Shown here: positions 20,068 through 28,915 of the stretch, in pieces
How the letters are laid out: every line of letters starts with the position of its first letter
How positions within the stretch are numbered: position 1 is the stretch's first letter
Assembly: GCF_011516835.1 (NCBI RefSeq)
Contig: NZ_WOTB01000019.1
Location: 29,415-93,414 of the forward strand
DNA: 64,000 nucleotides
Reading direction: 5' to 3'
Source: Acetobacter musti
GTDB taxonomy: Bacteria > Pseudomonadota > Alphaproteobacteria > Acetobacterales > Acetobacteraceae
Notes under the pieces: generated by a model
Told to the model about the DNA's origin: nothing
Database searches by the model: none
Seen by the model: the letters and a program-made list of their open reading frames with translations, nothing else
Program-made: the position numbers and the translations under genes

Positions 20068-20847
20068 TCAAAAACCAGCCCGACGACGGACTGAACGAAG
20101 ATGCTGCCGGGCTGACCCGGCATCTTCCTCACGCATCTGCCGATGTGTCCGTGCAGCGATATCAGCGGAAACCGGAATCAGCGGACGACCGGTTGCCATC
20201 GCAATACACTGAACCTGAGCGGCGCGCTCCAGATAATAAAGATCATCCCACGCTTCCGCGATGGTGGGAGCCGTGACCATCACTCCATGATTGCGCATGA
20301 ACAGAATGTCCGCATCCCCCAGCGCACCGGCAATACGATCGCCCTCGGAAGCATCCAGCGCCAGACCATTGAAGTTCGTATCGACAGCAATGCGCCCATA
20401 GAATTTCAGAGCTGTCTGCCCGGCAAAAACGAGTGGATCACCCTCTGTCATGGACAGCGCCGTCGCATACGGCATGTGCGTATGGAACGCGGCTCTGGCA
20501 CGGGGACAATGTTTGTGAAGCCGCGCATGGATATAGAACGCCGTTGCTTCCGGCACACCCTCTCCCGCGAGAACCGCACCATCGTAATCGCAGATCAGAA
20601 GACTTTCAGGTGTGATTTCACTGAAAGCATATCCATAGGGATTGACCAGAAACAGATCGTCATGGCCCGGCACAACAGCGGAGAAATGGTTGCAGATCCC
20701 CTCTTCCAGCCCGAGAACCGCGGCCATCCTGAAACAGGAGGCAAGGTCTCTGAGAGCCTCCTGGATTTCAGGAGTGTCCTGAAGCCGTCTGTTATGATCG
20801 CCGGGCAATACCTGCGCGGCGTGAACATTGTCCGGATGATGTGCCAT
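20068..20847 (-). CDS. Class II aldolase/adducin family protein
   Basis: Cytoplasmic zinc enzyme family of sugar-phosphate aldolases, epimerases and decarboxylases. 259 residues from ATG 20847, which has GGAG just before it; an ATG at 20871 is also possible. Visible marks: GICNHFSAVVPG, LFLVNPYGYAFSEIT, the zinc pair in FHTHMPYATALS, and the later His in FMRNHGVMVTA. The catalytic Glu position is in EEGICNH. It is the last gene of a DUF3311-symporter-aldolase operon, 58 bases after the symporter, so the symporter probably imports the compound it acts on. Confidence 0.86.
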   Translation of the reverse strand: MAHHPDNVHAAQVLPGDHNRRLQDTPEIQEALRDLASCFRMAAVLGLEEGICNHFSAVVPGHDDLFLVNPYGYAFSEITPESLLICDYDGAVLAGEGVPEATAFYIHARLHKHCPRARAAFHTHMPYATALSMTEGDPLVFAGQTALKFYGRIAVDTNFNGLALDASEGDRIAGALGDADILFMRNHGVMVTAPTIAEAWDDLYYLERAAQVQCIAMATGRPLIPVSADIAARTHRQMREEDAGSARQHLRSVRRRAGF

Positions 20848-20905
20848 GCTCTCCGTTCTCACATAATGCACCGGGTAAGCACCGGCCGGATATCCACGCC
20901 GTTAA

Positions 20906-22321
20906 TCAGCACACTTTGTTACCTGATCGCAATGTCAGATGCGGATCGGCAATGACGCCAGCCGACGCGGCTCCGACCCTGTACCCGGTAAAGACAATGG
21001 CTGCATTCACCAGAAGGCCGATAAAGCCCGCATTCACCCCGCCGGTCGGAACGGAGAAAAACGCGAGAGCCAGGGAGACCGTTTCACCCGCCAGAAAACC
21101 CGCTGTGACAAATGCGGCAGCAACCGGAACGCTGCGGACCATACAGAGAATGGCCGGAAAGAGCTGAATGACGCCGAGATAGAACATCGTTGTCAGAACC
21201 GGCATGAGCGCGGAAAACCGCATCGCGGCAAAAACCGAGAAAATCAGACAGAACGTGATGACGAGCCTGGCGCAGTCCTTCTGGCGGGCATCGGAGAGGC
21301 CCTGCACAAGATTGCGCGACACCAGCGAGCCGATGGAAAGGCAGATCCCGGCAAGGATAACCAGCCCCGACAACACACAGGCCGCAGCTACAAGACCAAG
21401 CCCCCATGAGGGCAGAAGAGCCGCTGCCACGGAGATGAAAACCGAATTTTTTGCATCCATCGGCAGACCGGTGGCTCCGGCATAGAGGGAACTGAGCAGG
21501 AGCAGCGGAAACATCAGCATGTAAAGCGGCATGACAATCTGATTACGCCGCACGATGCGGGCGGATTTTGCCGTGAAGATAAAGGCGATTGTCTGCGGAG
21601 CAACGCAGAAACCAAGCGCCTGCGTGATGATCGTGGTGACAGCGTAGACATTTCCCTGCGCCGTGGACAGCGGCATGGCGCGGCTGGCCGCGGCGAGCGC
21701 ATGCCAGGAACTGTCGCGCAGAACGGCAACGGCAATCAGGACGATAGCAACAATCACGATCGTGTCCTTGATGGCGGCCACCCAGGCGGGCGCGCGGACA
21801 CCGGACAGTGCCAGCCAGGAAAAAGTCAGAAGAGCCGCGCCCGCCGTGATCGTCACGGAAGAAACCGGCCAGTGAAACTCACTGATTGCCGTCAGAATCC
21901 CCGCCATCTGGAGCTCCCCGAGCGGCAGCATGAAGAGAATGGCGCTGACGGCAACAATAACTTCCAGAAACCGGCTTCTGAAATACGTTCTGAACAGATC
22001 GGCGAATGTCAGGGCATTCCAGACTCTTCCCGCCTTCCACAAAAGCGGATTCAGAAAATACCCGACGGGATAAGCCAGAACGATATAGCCCAGAAACCAG
22101 TCAATAAACGGAATCCCCTGTTTCATGGCAGCGGCAGGGAAGCCCATGATACTACCGATGCTGTAGGTCTCGCCAACGGTCAGCAGAAAAACAAGAACGC
22201 CGCCGAACTGACCGGAGGCGGTAAAAAAATCTCTGCTGTCCTGCCGTCCGTGGTTCCTTCGCGAGAAGAACGCGACAACGAAGGACAGGATAATGACCGC
22301 CGCGAAAACTGCTGAAGCCAT
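20906..22321 (-). CDS. Sodium:solute symporter (SSS) family transporter
   Basis: Inner-membrane transporter of 471 residues with about 12-13 membrane segments. SSS features are the early SRDFFTASGQFGG, the VGETYSIGSIMGFPAAA stretch of the first core helix, and FLGYIVLAYPVGYF. The polar residues GETYS/GSIMG match the sodium and substrate region of the family. The start lies six bases after the stop of the DUF3311 gene. SSS transporters partnered by a small DUF3311 membrane protein are a recurrent pair, often for monocarboxylates or organic acids. The substrate here is not shown by the sequence. Confidence 0.88.
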   Translation of the reverse strand: MASAVFAAVIILSFVVAFFSRRNHGRQDSRDFFTASGQFGGVLVFLLTVGETYSIGSIMGFPAAAMKQGIPFIDWFLGYIVLAYPVGYFLNPLLWKAGRVWNALTFADLFRTYFRSRFLEVIVAVSAILFMLPLGELQMAGILTAISEFHWPVSSVTITAGAALLTFSWLALSGVRAPAWVAAIKDTIVIVAIVLIAVAVLRDSSWHALAAASRAMPLSTAQGNVYAVTTIITQALGFCVAPQTIAFIFTAKSARIVRRNQIVMPLYMLMFPLLLLSSLYAGATGLPMDAKNSVFISVAAALLPSWGLGLVAAACVLSGLVILAGICLSIGSLVSRNLVQGLSDARQKDCARLVITFCLIFSVFAAMRFSALMPVLTTMFYLGVIQLFPAILCMVRSVPVAAAFVTAGFLAGETVSLALAFFSVPTGGVNAGFIGLLVNAAIVFTGYRVGAASAGVIADPHLTLRSGNKVC

Positions 22322-22327
22322 CCGCTT

Positions 22328-22537
22328 CTAATCCTCATCCGGATGCTGATGATCTTCAGACATCCAGGCAAGCGCCATGCAGAAGGATGTCAGCGGCAGG
22401 CACACGAAAATCCACACCAGTGCGACCGGAAAGCCGCCGACAGTCAGCGCACTGGACGAGAGCCAGGGCATCGGCACAAGCACAGCGAAAAACGGGATGC
22501 CGAGACCGGCAATGATCCTGAGGCGCGACAACGTCAT
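22328..22537 (-). CDS. DUF3311-type small membrane protein, symporter partner
   Basis: 69 residues from ATG 22537, which follows AAGGGAG at a good distance; the longer frame from 22555 starts within that site. Two membrane segments (about 6-24 and 32-57) with PMPWLSSSALTVGGFPVALVW between them and a charged tail EDHQHPDED. Its position directly upstream of the SSS gene (six-base gap) is the classic arrangement for DUF3311 proteins, presumed accessory subunits. Confidence 0.8.
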   Translation of the reverse strand: MTLSRLRIIAGLGIPFFAVLVPMPWLSSSALTVGGFPVALVWIFVCLPLTSFCMALAWMSEDHQHPDED

Positions 22538-22836
22538 GAAGTCACTCCCTTTCACTGTTCATGCTGTCAGTAAATATGGCTCAGCCGGGCGCCACAGAAA
22601 CGCGGCGGCCCGACGATACCGAAATCTGATCTTGTAAAGAAGTTTCATGACAGAAATTCAGAAGATATTCCCATTCGTTTTCGGGACGGAGAGCATAGAT
22701 CAGACACAGACGGACGATCTGTCCACGCCCTCCCTGGAAGAACATCTTCTGAAACCTGCTGCCGAAAGCCGGATCGCTGTTAAGGCTTTCCCTCTGAACA
22801 GCAGACCAGACCCGAAACCCGCCCAGGACAGCCCTG

Positions 22837-23658
22837 TCAGCAGGCGTCATCCGTGACCGGCATCGTCCCGGCCGCCCCGATGGGCTGCGTGGTGTAGTAA
22901 CTCTCCGCAAGACCGACAGGCAGCAGATCCATGAAGCGCGAACCGGCCACGATCCATTTCGGAAAGACGATCCGCCGCTTATTGCGGGCCAGACCCTTCA
23001 TGATTTTCTCCACGGCATCGCAGGTCTGTGTCAGACCCGGCATCGGGAAATCATTCGTCGCGACCATCGGCGTATTGAGAAAGGCGCACACGACCGAGGA
23101 GAGCAGCACGCCTTCACGCTTCAGGTTGCCTCCCGTGGCGATCATGAACCGGTCAACAGCGGCCTTCGTCGCACAGTAAGTCGGAGTTCCGGGAAAGGAA
23201 ACAACACCGGCAACCGACGAGATGGCGCAGATACGGCCCCGTTTGCCATCGGCGGCGCGGGGCTGGGCGCGAATGAGGTCAATAGCCGGAAGGACAGTGT
23301 TGATGACACCGTCGAGATTGGTCGCGATCATGCGCCGGATCTGCGCCTCAGGTTCGGTGGGCGCCGTGTCGCCGTCCGGGCCGGGCCGGGTTCCGCCGGT
23401 GATTCCGGCGCAGGCGAAGACAAGATCGAGCTGTCCGGCGCTGGTGACGGCCTCCCGCATAGCGGAAACACTGGCGACATCGAGCGTATGCGTGACAACG
23501 CGGGAGCCGAGCGCTTCGGAGCGGGCAGCCGTGTCAGCAAGACCGGTGCCGTTGCAGTCGATAAGATGAAGAGTAACGTCCCTGTTCGCGTGAGTGAGGG
23601 CAAGCGCGCGTCCCAGTCCGGAAGCGGCTCCTGTGATGAGAAGAGAATCCTGTTTCAT
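22837..23658 (-). CDS. SDR-family oxidoreductase
   Basis: 273 residues from ATG 23658, with AAGAGAG upstream; a longer frame to 23790 would overlap gmk. TGAASGLG (9-16) binds the dinucleotide, Asp in HLIDCN suggests NAD, and FACAGITGG stands for the NNAG motif. The catalytic Ser-Tyr-Lys set is in CAISSVAGVV and PTYCATKAAVDRF. The C-terminal RRIVFPKW...LPVGLAESYY resembles the DltE/YbbO-like branch whose members modify fatty or long-chain groups. Substrate unknown. Confidence 0.85.
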   Translation of the reverse strand: MKQDSLLITGAASGLGRALALTHANRDVTLHLIDCNGTGLADTAARSEALGSRVVTHTLDVASVSAMREAVTSAGQLDLVFACAGITGGTRPGPDGDTAPTEPEAQIRRMIATNLDGVINTVLPAIDLIRAQPRAADGKRGRICAISSVAGVVSFPGTPTYCATKAAVDRFMIATGGNLKREGVLLSSVVCAFLNTPMVATNDFPMPGLTQTCDAVEKIMKGLARNKRRIVFPKWIVAGSRFMDLLPVGLAESYYTTQPIGAAGTMPVTDDAC

Positions 23659-23771
23659 GGTCGCTCTCTTAACCCGACGCTGGTAGAAGGGCGAAACCGT
23701 CGGGTCGGCCGGCGGATCGTGTTGACTCTCCGGGCAGGTTACGAGTGCCGGATATCTCAGACGCAGGAGCC

Positions 23772-24440
23772 ATGAACGCCGCAATGACACGCAACGGACA
23801 GACGCACCCGCCCACCCCTTCCGTTTCCAGGCGTGGCGTCTGCTATGTCATCTCCGCTCCGTCAGGCGCCGGCAAATCAACCATCGCGAACGCATTGCGG
23901 GCAGCGGAACCGCGCCTGAAGCACTCGGTCTCCATCACCACGCGCCAGCCGCGTCCGGGCGAGACGGACGGCGTTCACTATCATTTCCGTACGATGGATC
24001 AGTTTCAGCGTATGGCCGAACGGGGTGAACTGCTGGAATGGGCGACAGTGTTCGGACGCGGCTACGGCACACCCCGCGCGCCGGTCGAGGAAGCACTGGC
24101 GGCGGGACAGGACATGGTGTTCGACATCGACTGGCAGGGCCACCGGCAGATCCGGGCGGCCCTGCCGGACGACGTGGTGAGCCTGTTTGTGCTGCCCCCT
24201 TCCCTGCCTGAGCTGGAGCGGCGCCTGAAAGGGCGGGATTCCGACGCGGCAGACGAGATCGCGCGACGGATGGATGCGGCGCTGGCCGAGATTTCGCACT
24301 GGCAGGAATTTGATCATGTGATCGTCAACGCGGATCTGGACCGGGCGATCTTCGAGGCGAGGGCTATCCTGACAGCAGCGCGTCTCCGGACATCGCGTCA
24401 GACAGGACTTGCCGGATTCGTCGCCGGCTTCCTGGGCTGA
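23772..24440 (+). CDS. gmk: Guanylate kinase
   Basis: Phosphorylates GMP to GDP. Residues count from ATG 23772 (222 in all; ATG 23784 and 23745 are alternatives, with an AGGAG at 23765-23769). P-loop APSGAGKS (29-36), the GMP-binding block SITTRQPRPGETDGVHYHF, and VFDIDWQGHRQI. Followed after five bases by hldE, so the two are one operon. Confidence 0.96.
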   Translation: MNAAMTRNGQTHPPTPSVSRRGVCYVISAPSGAGKSTIANALRAAEPRLKHSVSITTRQPRPGETDGVHYHFRTMDQFQRMAERGELLEWATVFGRGYGTPRAPVEEALAAGQDMVFDIDWQGHRQIRAALPDDVVSLFVLPPSLPELERRLKGRDSDAADEIARRMDAALAEISHWQEFDHVIVNADLDRAIFEARAILTAARLRTSRQTGLAGFVAGFLG

Positions 24441-24445
24441 CCGTC

Positions 24446-25879
24446 ATGGATTTCTCCCGGATCACCGTCCTCTGCGTCGGCGACGTGATGCTCGACCGGT
24501 TCGTCTACGGCGACATGGAACGGATTTCTCCGGAAGCGCCGGTGCCGGTACTGCTGCTGAACAAACGCACGGAAATGCCGGGCGGCGCAGGCAACGTCGC
24601 CAGCAACGTGATCTCGCTGGGCGGCCGCGCCATCCTGATCGGCCTGGTCGGTGAGGACGACGCGGCGATAACGCTGCGGGATACGCTGCGTCTCCGGGCG
24701 CAGGTTTCTGAGATGCTGGTGCCGACACCCCGCCGGCCAACGATCTGCAAGACGCGGTTTATCGCCGCGCATCAGCAGGTGGTGCGGGCCGATGAGGAAA
24801 GCCGTCTGCCATTGCAGGCGGATGAAGCCGAACTGCTGTGCCAGGCGATCGACGCACGGCTCGAAGAAGCCGATGTCGTGATCCTTTCCGATTATGGAAA
24901 AGGCGTTTGCGATCAGATGGTGGTGCATCATCTGATCGGTGAGGCGCGGCTGCGCGATATTCCGGTCTTCGTCGATCCGAAAACACCGGATTTCCGGCAT
25001 TATCGCGGAGCAACCTGCATCACGCCGAATGTGAAGGAACTGGCGGCGGCATCCGGCATGCCGGTTTCGGATAATGCCAGCGTGGAAGCAGCAGCCCGCA
25101 AAGTGATGGCGCGCGCGGAAGCGGATGCGATCCTGGCGACACGCTCCGAAAAGGGCATGATGCTGGTGCCGGCGGAGGGCGAGGCAATAGCCGTCCCTGC
25201 CCGCGCGCGCGAAGTATTTGACGTCTCCGGCGCCGGCGACACGGTGATCGCGACGATGGCGCTGGCCGTCGGTTCCGGCATGGCGTTCGATCAGGCCATG
25301 CGGATCGCGAACGCCGCGGCAGGCGTGGTCGTGGCCAAACTCGGCACGGCAACGGCTGATATCGGCGAGGTCATGCGCGAACTGCAGGCGCAGGACGAAC
25401 CGGAAGAAGCGCCGCATCTGCTGACACTGACCCAGGCGAAGATGCAGGTCGCGGACTGGAAAGCACACGGTCTGACCGTCGGTTTTACGAACGGATGTTT
25501 CGACATCATCCATCCGGGACATATCAGTCTCCTCGCGGCGGCACGGTCCGCGTGCGACCGGCTGATCGTGGCGCTGAACGATGATGCGAGCGTACGGCGG
25601 CTGAAGGGAGACACACGGCCGGTGAACACGCTGGCCAGCCGGGCGGCGGTAATGGCGGCGATCCGGTCGGTCGACGCGGTGGCGGCGTTTTCTGAAGACA
25701 CGCCACTTGAAATCATCCGTGAACTGATGCCGGATATTCTCATCAAAGGTTCTGATTACAGACCGGAAGATGTCGTCGGCGCAGCGGAGGTCATCGCGGC
25801 AGGCGGCCGGCTGGTGCTGGCCGATCTGCGGGACGGACATTCAACAACGGCGACGATCGGCCGGATTCAGGGACTCTGA
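24446..25879 (+). CDS. hldE: Bifunctional heptose 7-phosphate kinase / heptose 1-phosphate adenylyltransferase
   Basis: Makes ADP-heptose for lipopolysaccharide inner core. 477 residues. The ribokinase-like domain (1 to about 315) has EMPGGAGNVASN (43-54), the DYGKG motif (149-153) and the catalytic SGAGDT (261-266). The nucleotidyltransferase domain (about 340-477) has GFTNGCFDIIHPGH (346-359), with the HxGH signature, and IKGSDYRPEDVVGA. Together with kdsA it shows that this organism builds a KDO-heptose core. Confidence 0.97.
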   Translation: MDFSRITVLCVGDVMLDRFVYGDMERISPEAPVPVLLLNKRTEMPGGAGNVASNVISLGGRAILIGLVGEDDAAITLRDTLRLRAQVSEMLVPTPRRPTICKTRFIAAHQQVVRADEESRLPLQADEAELLCQAIDARLEEADVVILSDYGKGVCDQMVVHHLIGEARLRDIPVFVDPKTPDFRHYRGATCITPNVKELAAASGMPVSDNASVEAAARKVMARAEADAILATRSEKGMMLVPAEGEAIAVPARAREVFDVSGAGDTVIATMALAVGSGMAFDQAMRIANAAAGVVVAKLGTATADIGEVMRELQAQDEPEEAPHLLTLTQAKMQVADWKAHGLTVGFTNGCFDIIHPGHISLLAAARSACDRLIVALNDDASVRRLKGDTRPVNTLASRAAVMAAIRSVDAVAAFSEDTPLEIIRELMPDILIKGSDYRPEDVVGAAEVIAAGGRLVLADLRDGHSTTATIGRIQGL

Positions 25880-25990
25880 AGGGCAGTCGCCGCGGCCGGG
25901 GAGCACCCTTATTTTCAGCCATGCCCGTTCGGAAATGCAGATGAAAGCGACACTAACGGACCGGATGGAAATGGTCTCTGGAATCCATAA

Positions 25991-26240
25991 GAGACGGTTC
26001 CATAAGCCGTCTCATTCAGTATCCAGATAAATTATAAAGAAATTTTTGGTGAAGCTTTTTGAAAAAGCTTCAGAAGACGCCGCCTTTTAAAAAAAGGCAG
26101 CACCCAAAAACTTTTGTCATTTTTCAAAGATCTGTCGTGAGGTGTTCTTTGATTCCGAATAAGACAAACAGACAACCGGAGCTCAGAACACATAACATCA
26201 TCGGCTTGTTATGAACGTTTTTGCTCCTTTGAAGCGTTAA
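25991..26240 (+). repeat. Dispersed repeat family B, copy 4
   Basis: GAGACGGTTCCATAAGCCGTC left end, AATTATAAAGAAATTTTTGG, the GAAGCTTTTT/AAAAAGCTTC hairpin (about 26050-26070), GCCGCC-TTTT/AAAAAGGC hairpin, ACATAACATCATC and CCTTTGAAGCGTTA at the right end. Confidence 0.7.
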
Positions 26241-26334
26241 TGTATTTGCAAACACGAGACAAAGCAGGCCCACTGTCCCAGGAGGGATCGGTATGCGAAG
26301 ATGTACTATGCACGCCCCCCTTTTTCTCTATTTA

Positions 26335-26393
26335 TAAACCGGAATCAAAGGAACCGCGTCCCTTTGTGGAGTTCGGGACAAAGCCCTGCAAAG
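26335..26393. repeat. Dispersed repeat family A, copy 11 (inverted)
   Basis: AACCGGAATCAAAGGAACC, GCGTCCCTTTG, and GGACAAAGCCC, inverted and decayed. The rest of 25880-26581 has no gene. Confidence 0.6.
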
Positions 26394-26581
26394 CCACCGC
26401 ACCTGTATTTGCAAAGTAGACAAACGCCCCTTTAAAACAGTCTGTAAGCAAATCCCCGCTCACCATCAGGACACCACAGGGGAACACACCCGCCGTCTCC
26501 GGCATTGAAACCGGAACTTCAGTCCATCAGCGGCGATAAACCCTGCGAACCATTCCGGCGCAAAGCAAAGGAGCAGACAAC

Positions 26582-27469
26582 ATGATCGAGATGATCGAAA
26601 AACGACGCCGCTCTCTTGGCGGAGGACTGGAAGTAGGACGCGTGCTGCCTTTCGCGCGGCGACGCATGGTCGGACCGTTCATTTTCTTTGATCATCTGGG
26701 ACCACTGGATCTCGCGGCCGGCGTCGATCGCAGCGTCGATGTGCGCCCACATCCACATATCGGCCTCTCGACAATCACCTACCTCTTCTCCGGCGAGGTC
26801 ATGCATCGCGACAGCCTTGGCTCCGAACAGGCCATCCGGCCGCAGGAAGTCAACTGGATGACCGCCGGCAGCGGCATCACGCACAGCGAAAGATTCGAAA
26901 AAGCACACGCCATGGGCGACCATCTGCATGGCATCCAGGCCTGGGTCGCCCTTCCCGATGGCGACGAGGAAACCGCCCCTTCCTTCTCACATCACGAAGG
27001 CGGGGATCTCCCGCAATGGGACGCGGACGGTGTGCGCGGACAGCTTATCGCCGGCAGCGCATACGGCCTGACCGCCGCGGCCCGGACTCACTCGCCGCTT
27101 TTTTATGTCCATCTTGAACTGGAACCAGGAGCGATTGCGGAAATCCCGGCGCACTGCGCGGAACGCGCCATCTACATCGCCAGAGGTGCAATCGAGATCG
27201 ACGGAGAAAGACACGAAGCGGGCCGGATGCTCATCCCCGGTCCCGGCATCTCATCGTTCCGGGCGACCGAACCCGCCACCGCAATGGTGCTGGGCGGCGA
27301 ACCCGTCGGGGAGCGCTTCCTCTTCTGGAACTTCGTCAGTTCCTCAAAAGCGCGACTGGCGCAGGCGGCCGAAGACTGGAAAGCCGGACGCATGAAACTG
27401 CCCGATGCGGACCATGACGAGTTCATTCCGTTACCATCCGCCGACACCGCGCCCCCTCCGATGTCATAA
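26582..27469 (+). CDS. Pirin family protein
   Basis: Bicupin iron protein of 295 residues. Metal ligands of the first cupin are His57 and His59 in RPHPHIGL, His101 and Glu103 in ITHSERF. The first block GPFIFFDHLGP and the QEVNWMTAGSG segment are typical. AGGAG lies at 26570-26574. Some bacterial pirins have quercetinase activity or bind metabolic enzymes; the role here is not shown. Bordered on both sides by repeats. Confidence 0.93.
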   Translation: MIEMIEKRRRSLGGGLEVGRVLPFARRRMVGPFIFFDHLGPLDLAAGVDRSVDVRPHPHIGLSTITYLFSGEVMHRDSLGSEQAIRPQEVNWMTAGSGITHSERFEKAHAMGDHLHGIQAWVALPDGDEETAPSFSHHEGGDLPQWDADGVRGQLIAGSAYGLTAAARTHSPLFYVHLELEPGAIAEIPAHCAERAIYIARGAIEIDGERHEAGRMLIPGPGISSFRATEPATAMVLGGEPVGERFLFWNFVSSSKARLAQAAEDWKAGRMKLPDADHDEFIPLPSADTAPPPMS

Positions 27470-27484
27470 CAGCAGACTGCTCTC

Positions 27485-27677
27485 AGAGAGCCGCTTCAAT
27501 AGCCTTAAATGCACGAAGCTTCTCACAATAAACTTTTGCGAAAAAAATAAAAGTTTTTGGGTGTCGCCTTTTTTCCAAAAAGGCGACGTCTTCTGAAGCT
27601 TTTTGAAAAAATCTTCACCAAAAACTTCTTTACAATTGACCAGAGATTTCATGGACAGGCTTCTGAAACAGTCTCTC
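27485..27677 (-). repeat. Dispersed repeat family B, copy 5 (inverted, shortened)
   Basis: GAGAGCCGCTTCAATAGCC, then AAAAGTTTTTGGGTGTCGCC, an AAAAGGCGACGTCTTCTGAAGC stretch, ATCTTCACCAAAAACTTC and the terminal CAGGCTTCTGAAACAGTC. The segment carrying CATAACATCATC in other copies is deleted. The rest of the gap to 27858 shows no gene. Confidence 0.68.
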
Positions 27678-27858
27678 ATTCTTTTACCGGCCTGCCAGTC
27701 CGGATACGCCGATATTCCACCAGCCTCTGTGCTGTCAGCAAAAAATCAATCGGACAGGACATCAATAAGTCATATCATGAAAGCAGACATCCGGTTTCCT
27801 TGACGAAAATGCTTCTGATACCAATATTTTCCATAATATTTGAAGGAAGGATTACAGT

Positions 27859-28158
27859 ATGACGACGCGCGACAGGCTGTGTGCGGCGATAAAATCCCGG
27901 AGCAACGTGAGCTTTACTTATCACGGGCGGGCGCTGACCGGTTCTCCTCATGCCGTTGGCAAAGGAGACGGTGAAGAGCGGGTTCTGATCTACGTTGGCA
28001 GCGACGATCACAAAAAGGTCGAGCCCCCCGGCGGCCAATGGAAATGCCTGCCGATTGCCGATCTGTCCGATGTCGCGACGGACAGCAGCCCGTTTCATGC
28101 GGGTCATCCGGGAAAACATGAAAAAACAGGCCTGCACGAGATCGACGTTTCTCTCTGA
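27859..28158 (+). CDS. Small protein with WYL-like core, unknown function
   Basis: 99 residues with a strong AAGGAAGG site before ATG 27859. The order 'LCAAIKSRSNVSFTYHGRALTGSPHAVGKGDGEERVLIYVG...' has the strand pattern and the xFxYxGxxRxxxPxxxG spacing of the WYL fold, a ligand-binding module, but there is no DNA-binding domain. First of a run of small genes likely to be linked to stress. The family call is tentative. Confidence 0.6.
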   Translation: MTTRDRLCAAIKSRSNVSFTYHGRALTGSPHAVGKGDGEERVLIYVGSDDHKKVEPPGGQWKCLPIADLSDVATDSSPFHAGHPGKHEKTGLHEIDVSL

Positions 28159-28239
28159 CGAAAATGGCCGCCATCAGCGTATCCGTACGATTAATTCCTC
28201 AACAGATCATACAGTTTTCAGAGAATAATGGAGACCATC

Positions 28240-28491
28240 ATGGCGCATGATCCGCTCCCGCATGAAACATCCGCCCTGCACGAACTGGCGGAAAAGGCAC
28301 AAAAACAGCCGAAACTGCTGACGAAGGACGACGTTGAAAAAATCGCGCATTTCGTTCTGAAAGGATCAGAAGGCGCAACCGAAGAGCAGAAGGCACTTGC
28401 GAAAAAAGCCCTGCACAATCCGGAAGGCGTCGAAGCGCGGGATATTGTCACGCTGGCGGAACAGATTCTGACCAGAAAAAAGGAAAGCTGA
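28240..28491 (+). CDS. Small hydrophilic protein, unknown function
   Basis: 83 residues from ATG 28240 with GGAG seven bases before it (the ATG at 28228 lies before that site). Rich in Lys, Glu and Ala and predicted fully helical (LTKDDVEKIAHFVLK, EEQKALAKKALHN). No motif recognised. One base separates its stop from the next small gene, so they are one transcript. Confidence 0.6.
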   Translation: MAHDPLPHETSALHELAEKAQKQPKLLTKDDVEKIAHFVLKGSEGATEEQKALAKKALHNPEGVEARDIVTLAEQILTRKKES

Positions 28492-28492
28492 A

Positions 28493-28657
28493 ATGACCGG
28501 ACATTCGCATGAACTGCCCTCTGAACAGTCGCTTGAGCATCGCCTGAATGCTGTCCGGCGTGATCTTGCACGTGCGGAAAAGGAAGAACCGCACCGGGTT
28601 TCGGCGCTGACGGCAGAAGTGAAAAAGCTCGAAGCGGAACTGAAAATCGGACGATAA
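28493..28657 (+). CDS. Very small coiled-coil protein, unknown
   Basis: 54 residues starting MTGHSHELPSEQSLEHRLN, then a charged helical stretch (RRDLARAEKEEPHRVSALTAEVKKLEAELK) with heptad-like Leu/Val spacing. AAGGAAAG precedes ATG 28493 and it follows the upstream frame at once. Below usual length cut-offs. Confidence 0.55.
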   Translation: MTGHSHELPSEQSLEHRLNAVRRDLARAEKEEPHRVSALTAEVKKLEAELKIGR

Positions 28658-28679
28658 GAGACGATAAGAGACGATAAGA
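28647..28679 (+). repeat. Short tandem repeat at the gene end
   Basis: Three near-identical units of GACGATAAGA overlap the stop codon of the 54-residue gene (TAA at 28655-28657), two of them in full. Each unit holds a further in-frame or near TAA, so slippage here would not extend the protein far. Confidence 0.6.
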
Positions 28680-28915
28680 CCGGACACGACCCTGGGACTG
28701 GCGGGAACCTCAGCCCGCATCCTGATATCGGTTTCCGGAGACTCCCGGCCTCTGGTGAGCTCCGGGCAGCACCCCGGTCTTCTTCTGCGGCATCAGACGA
28801 TAAACAGCGCTCTTTCCAGTTATGAGGCAGGGCTGGCCTCCCGGTCCGCTTCGTCGGTATGATGAAGACCGGCAGGCCACGCCGTCCAGCGTCCCGACGA
28901 TCAGGAGCCCTTCGC

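Noticed and set aside
24398..25840. 480-residue minus-strand open frame
   Set aside because: Antisense of hldE; His/Arg-rich with no motif.
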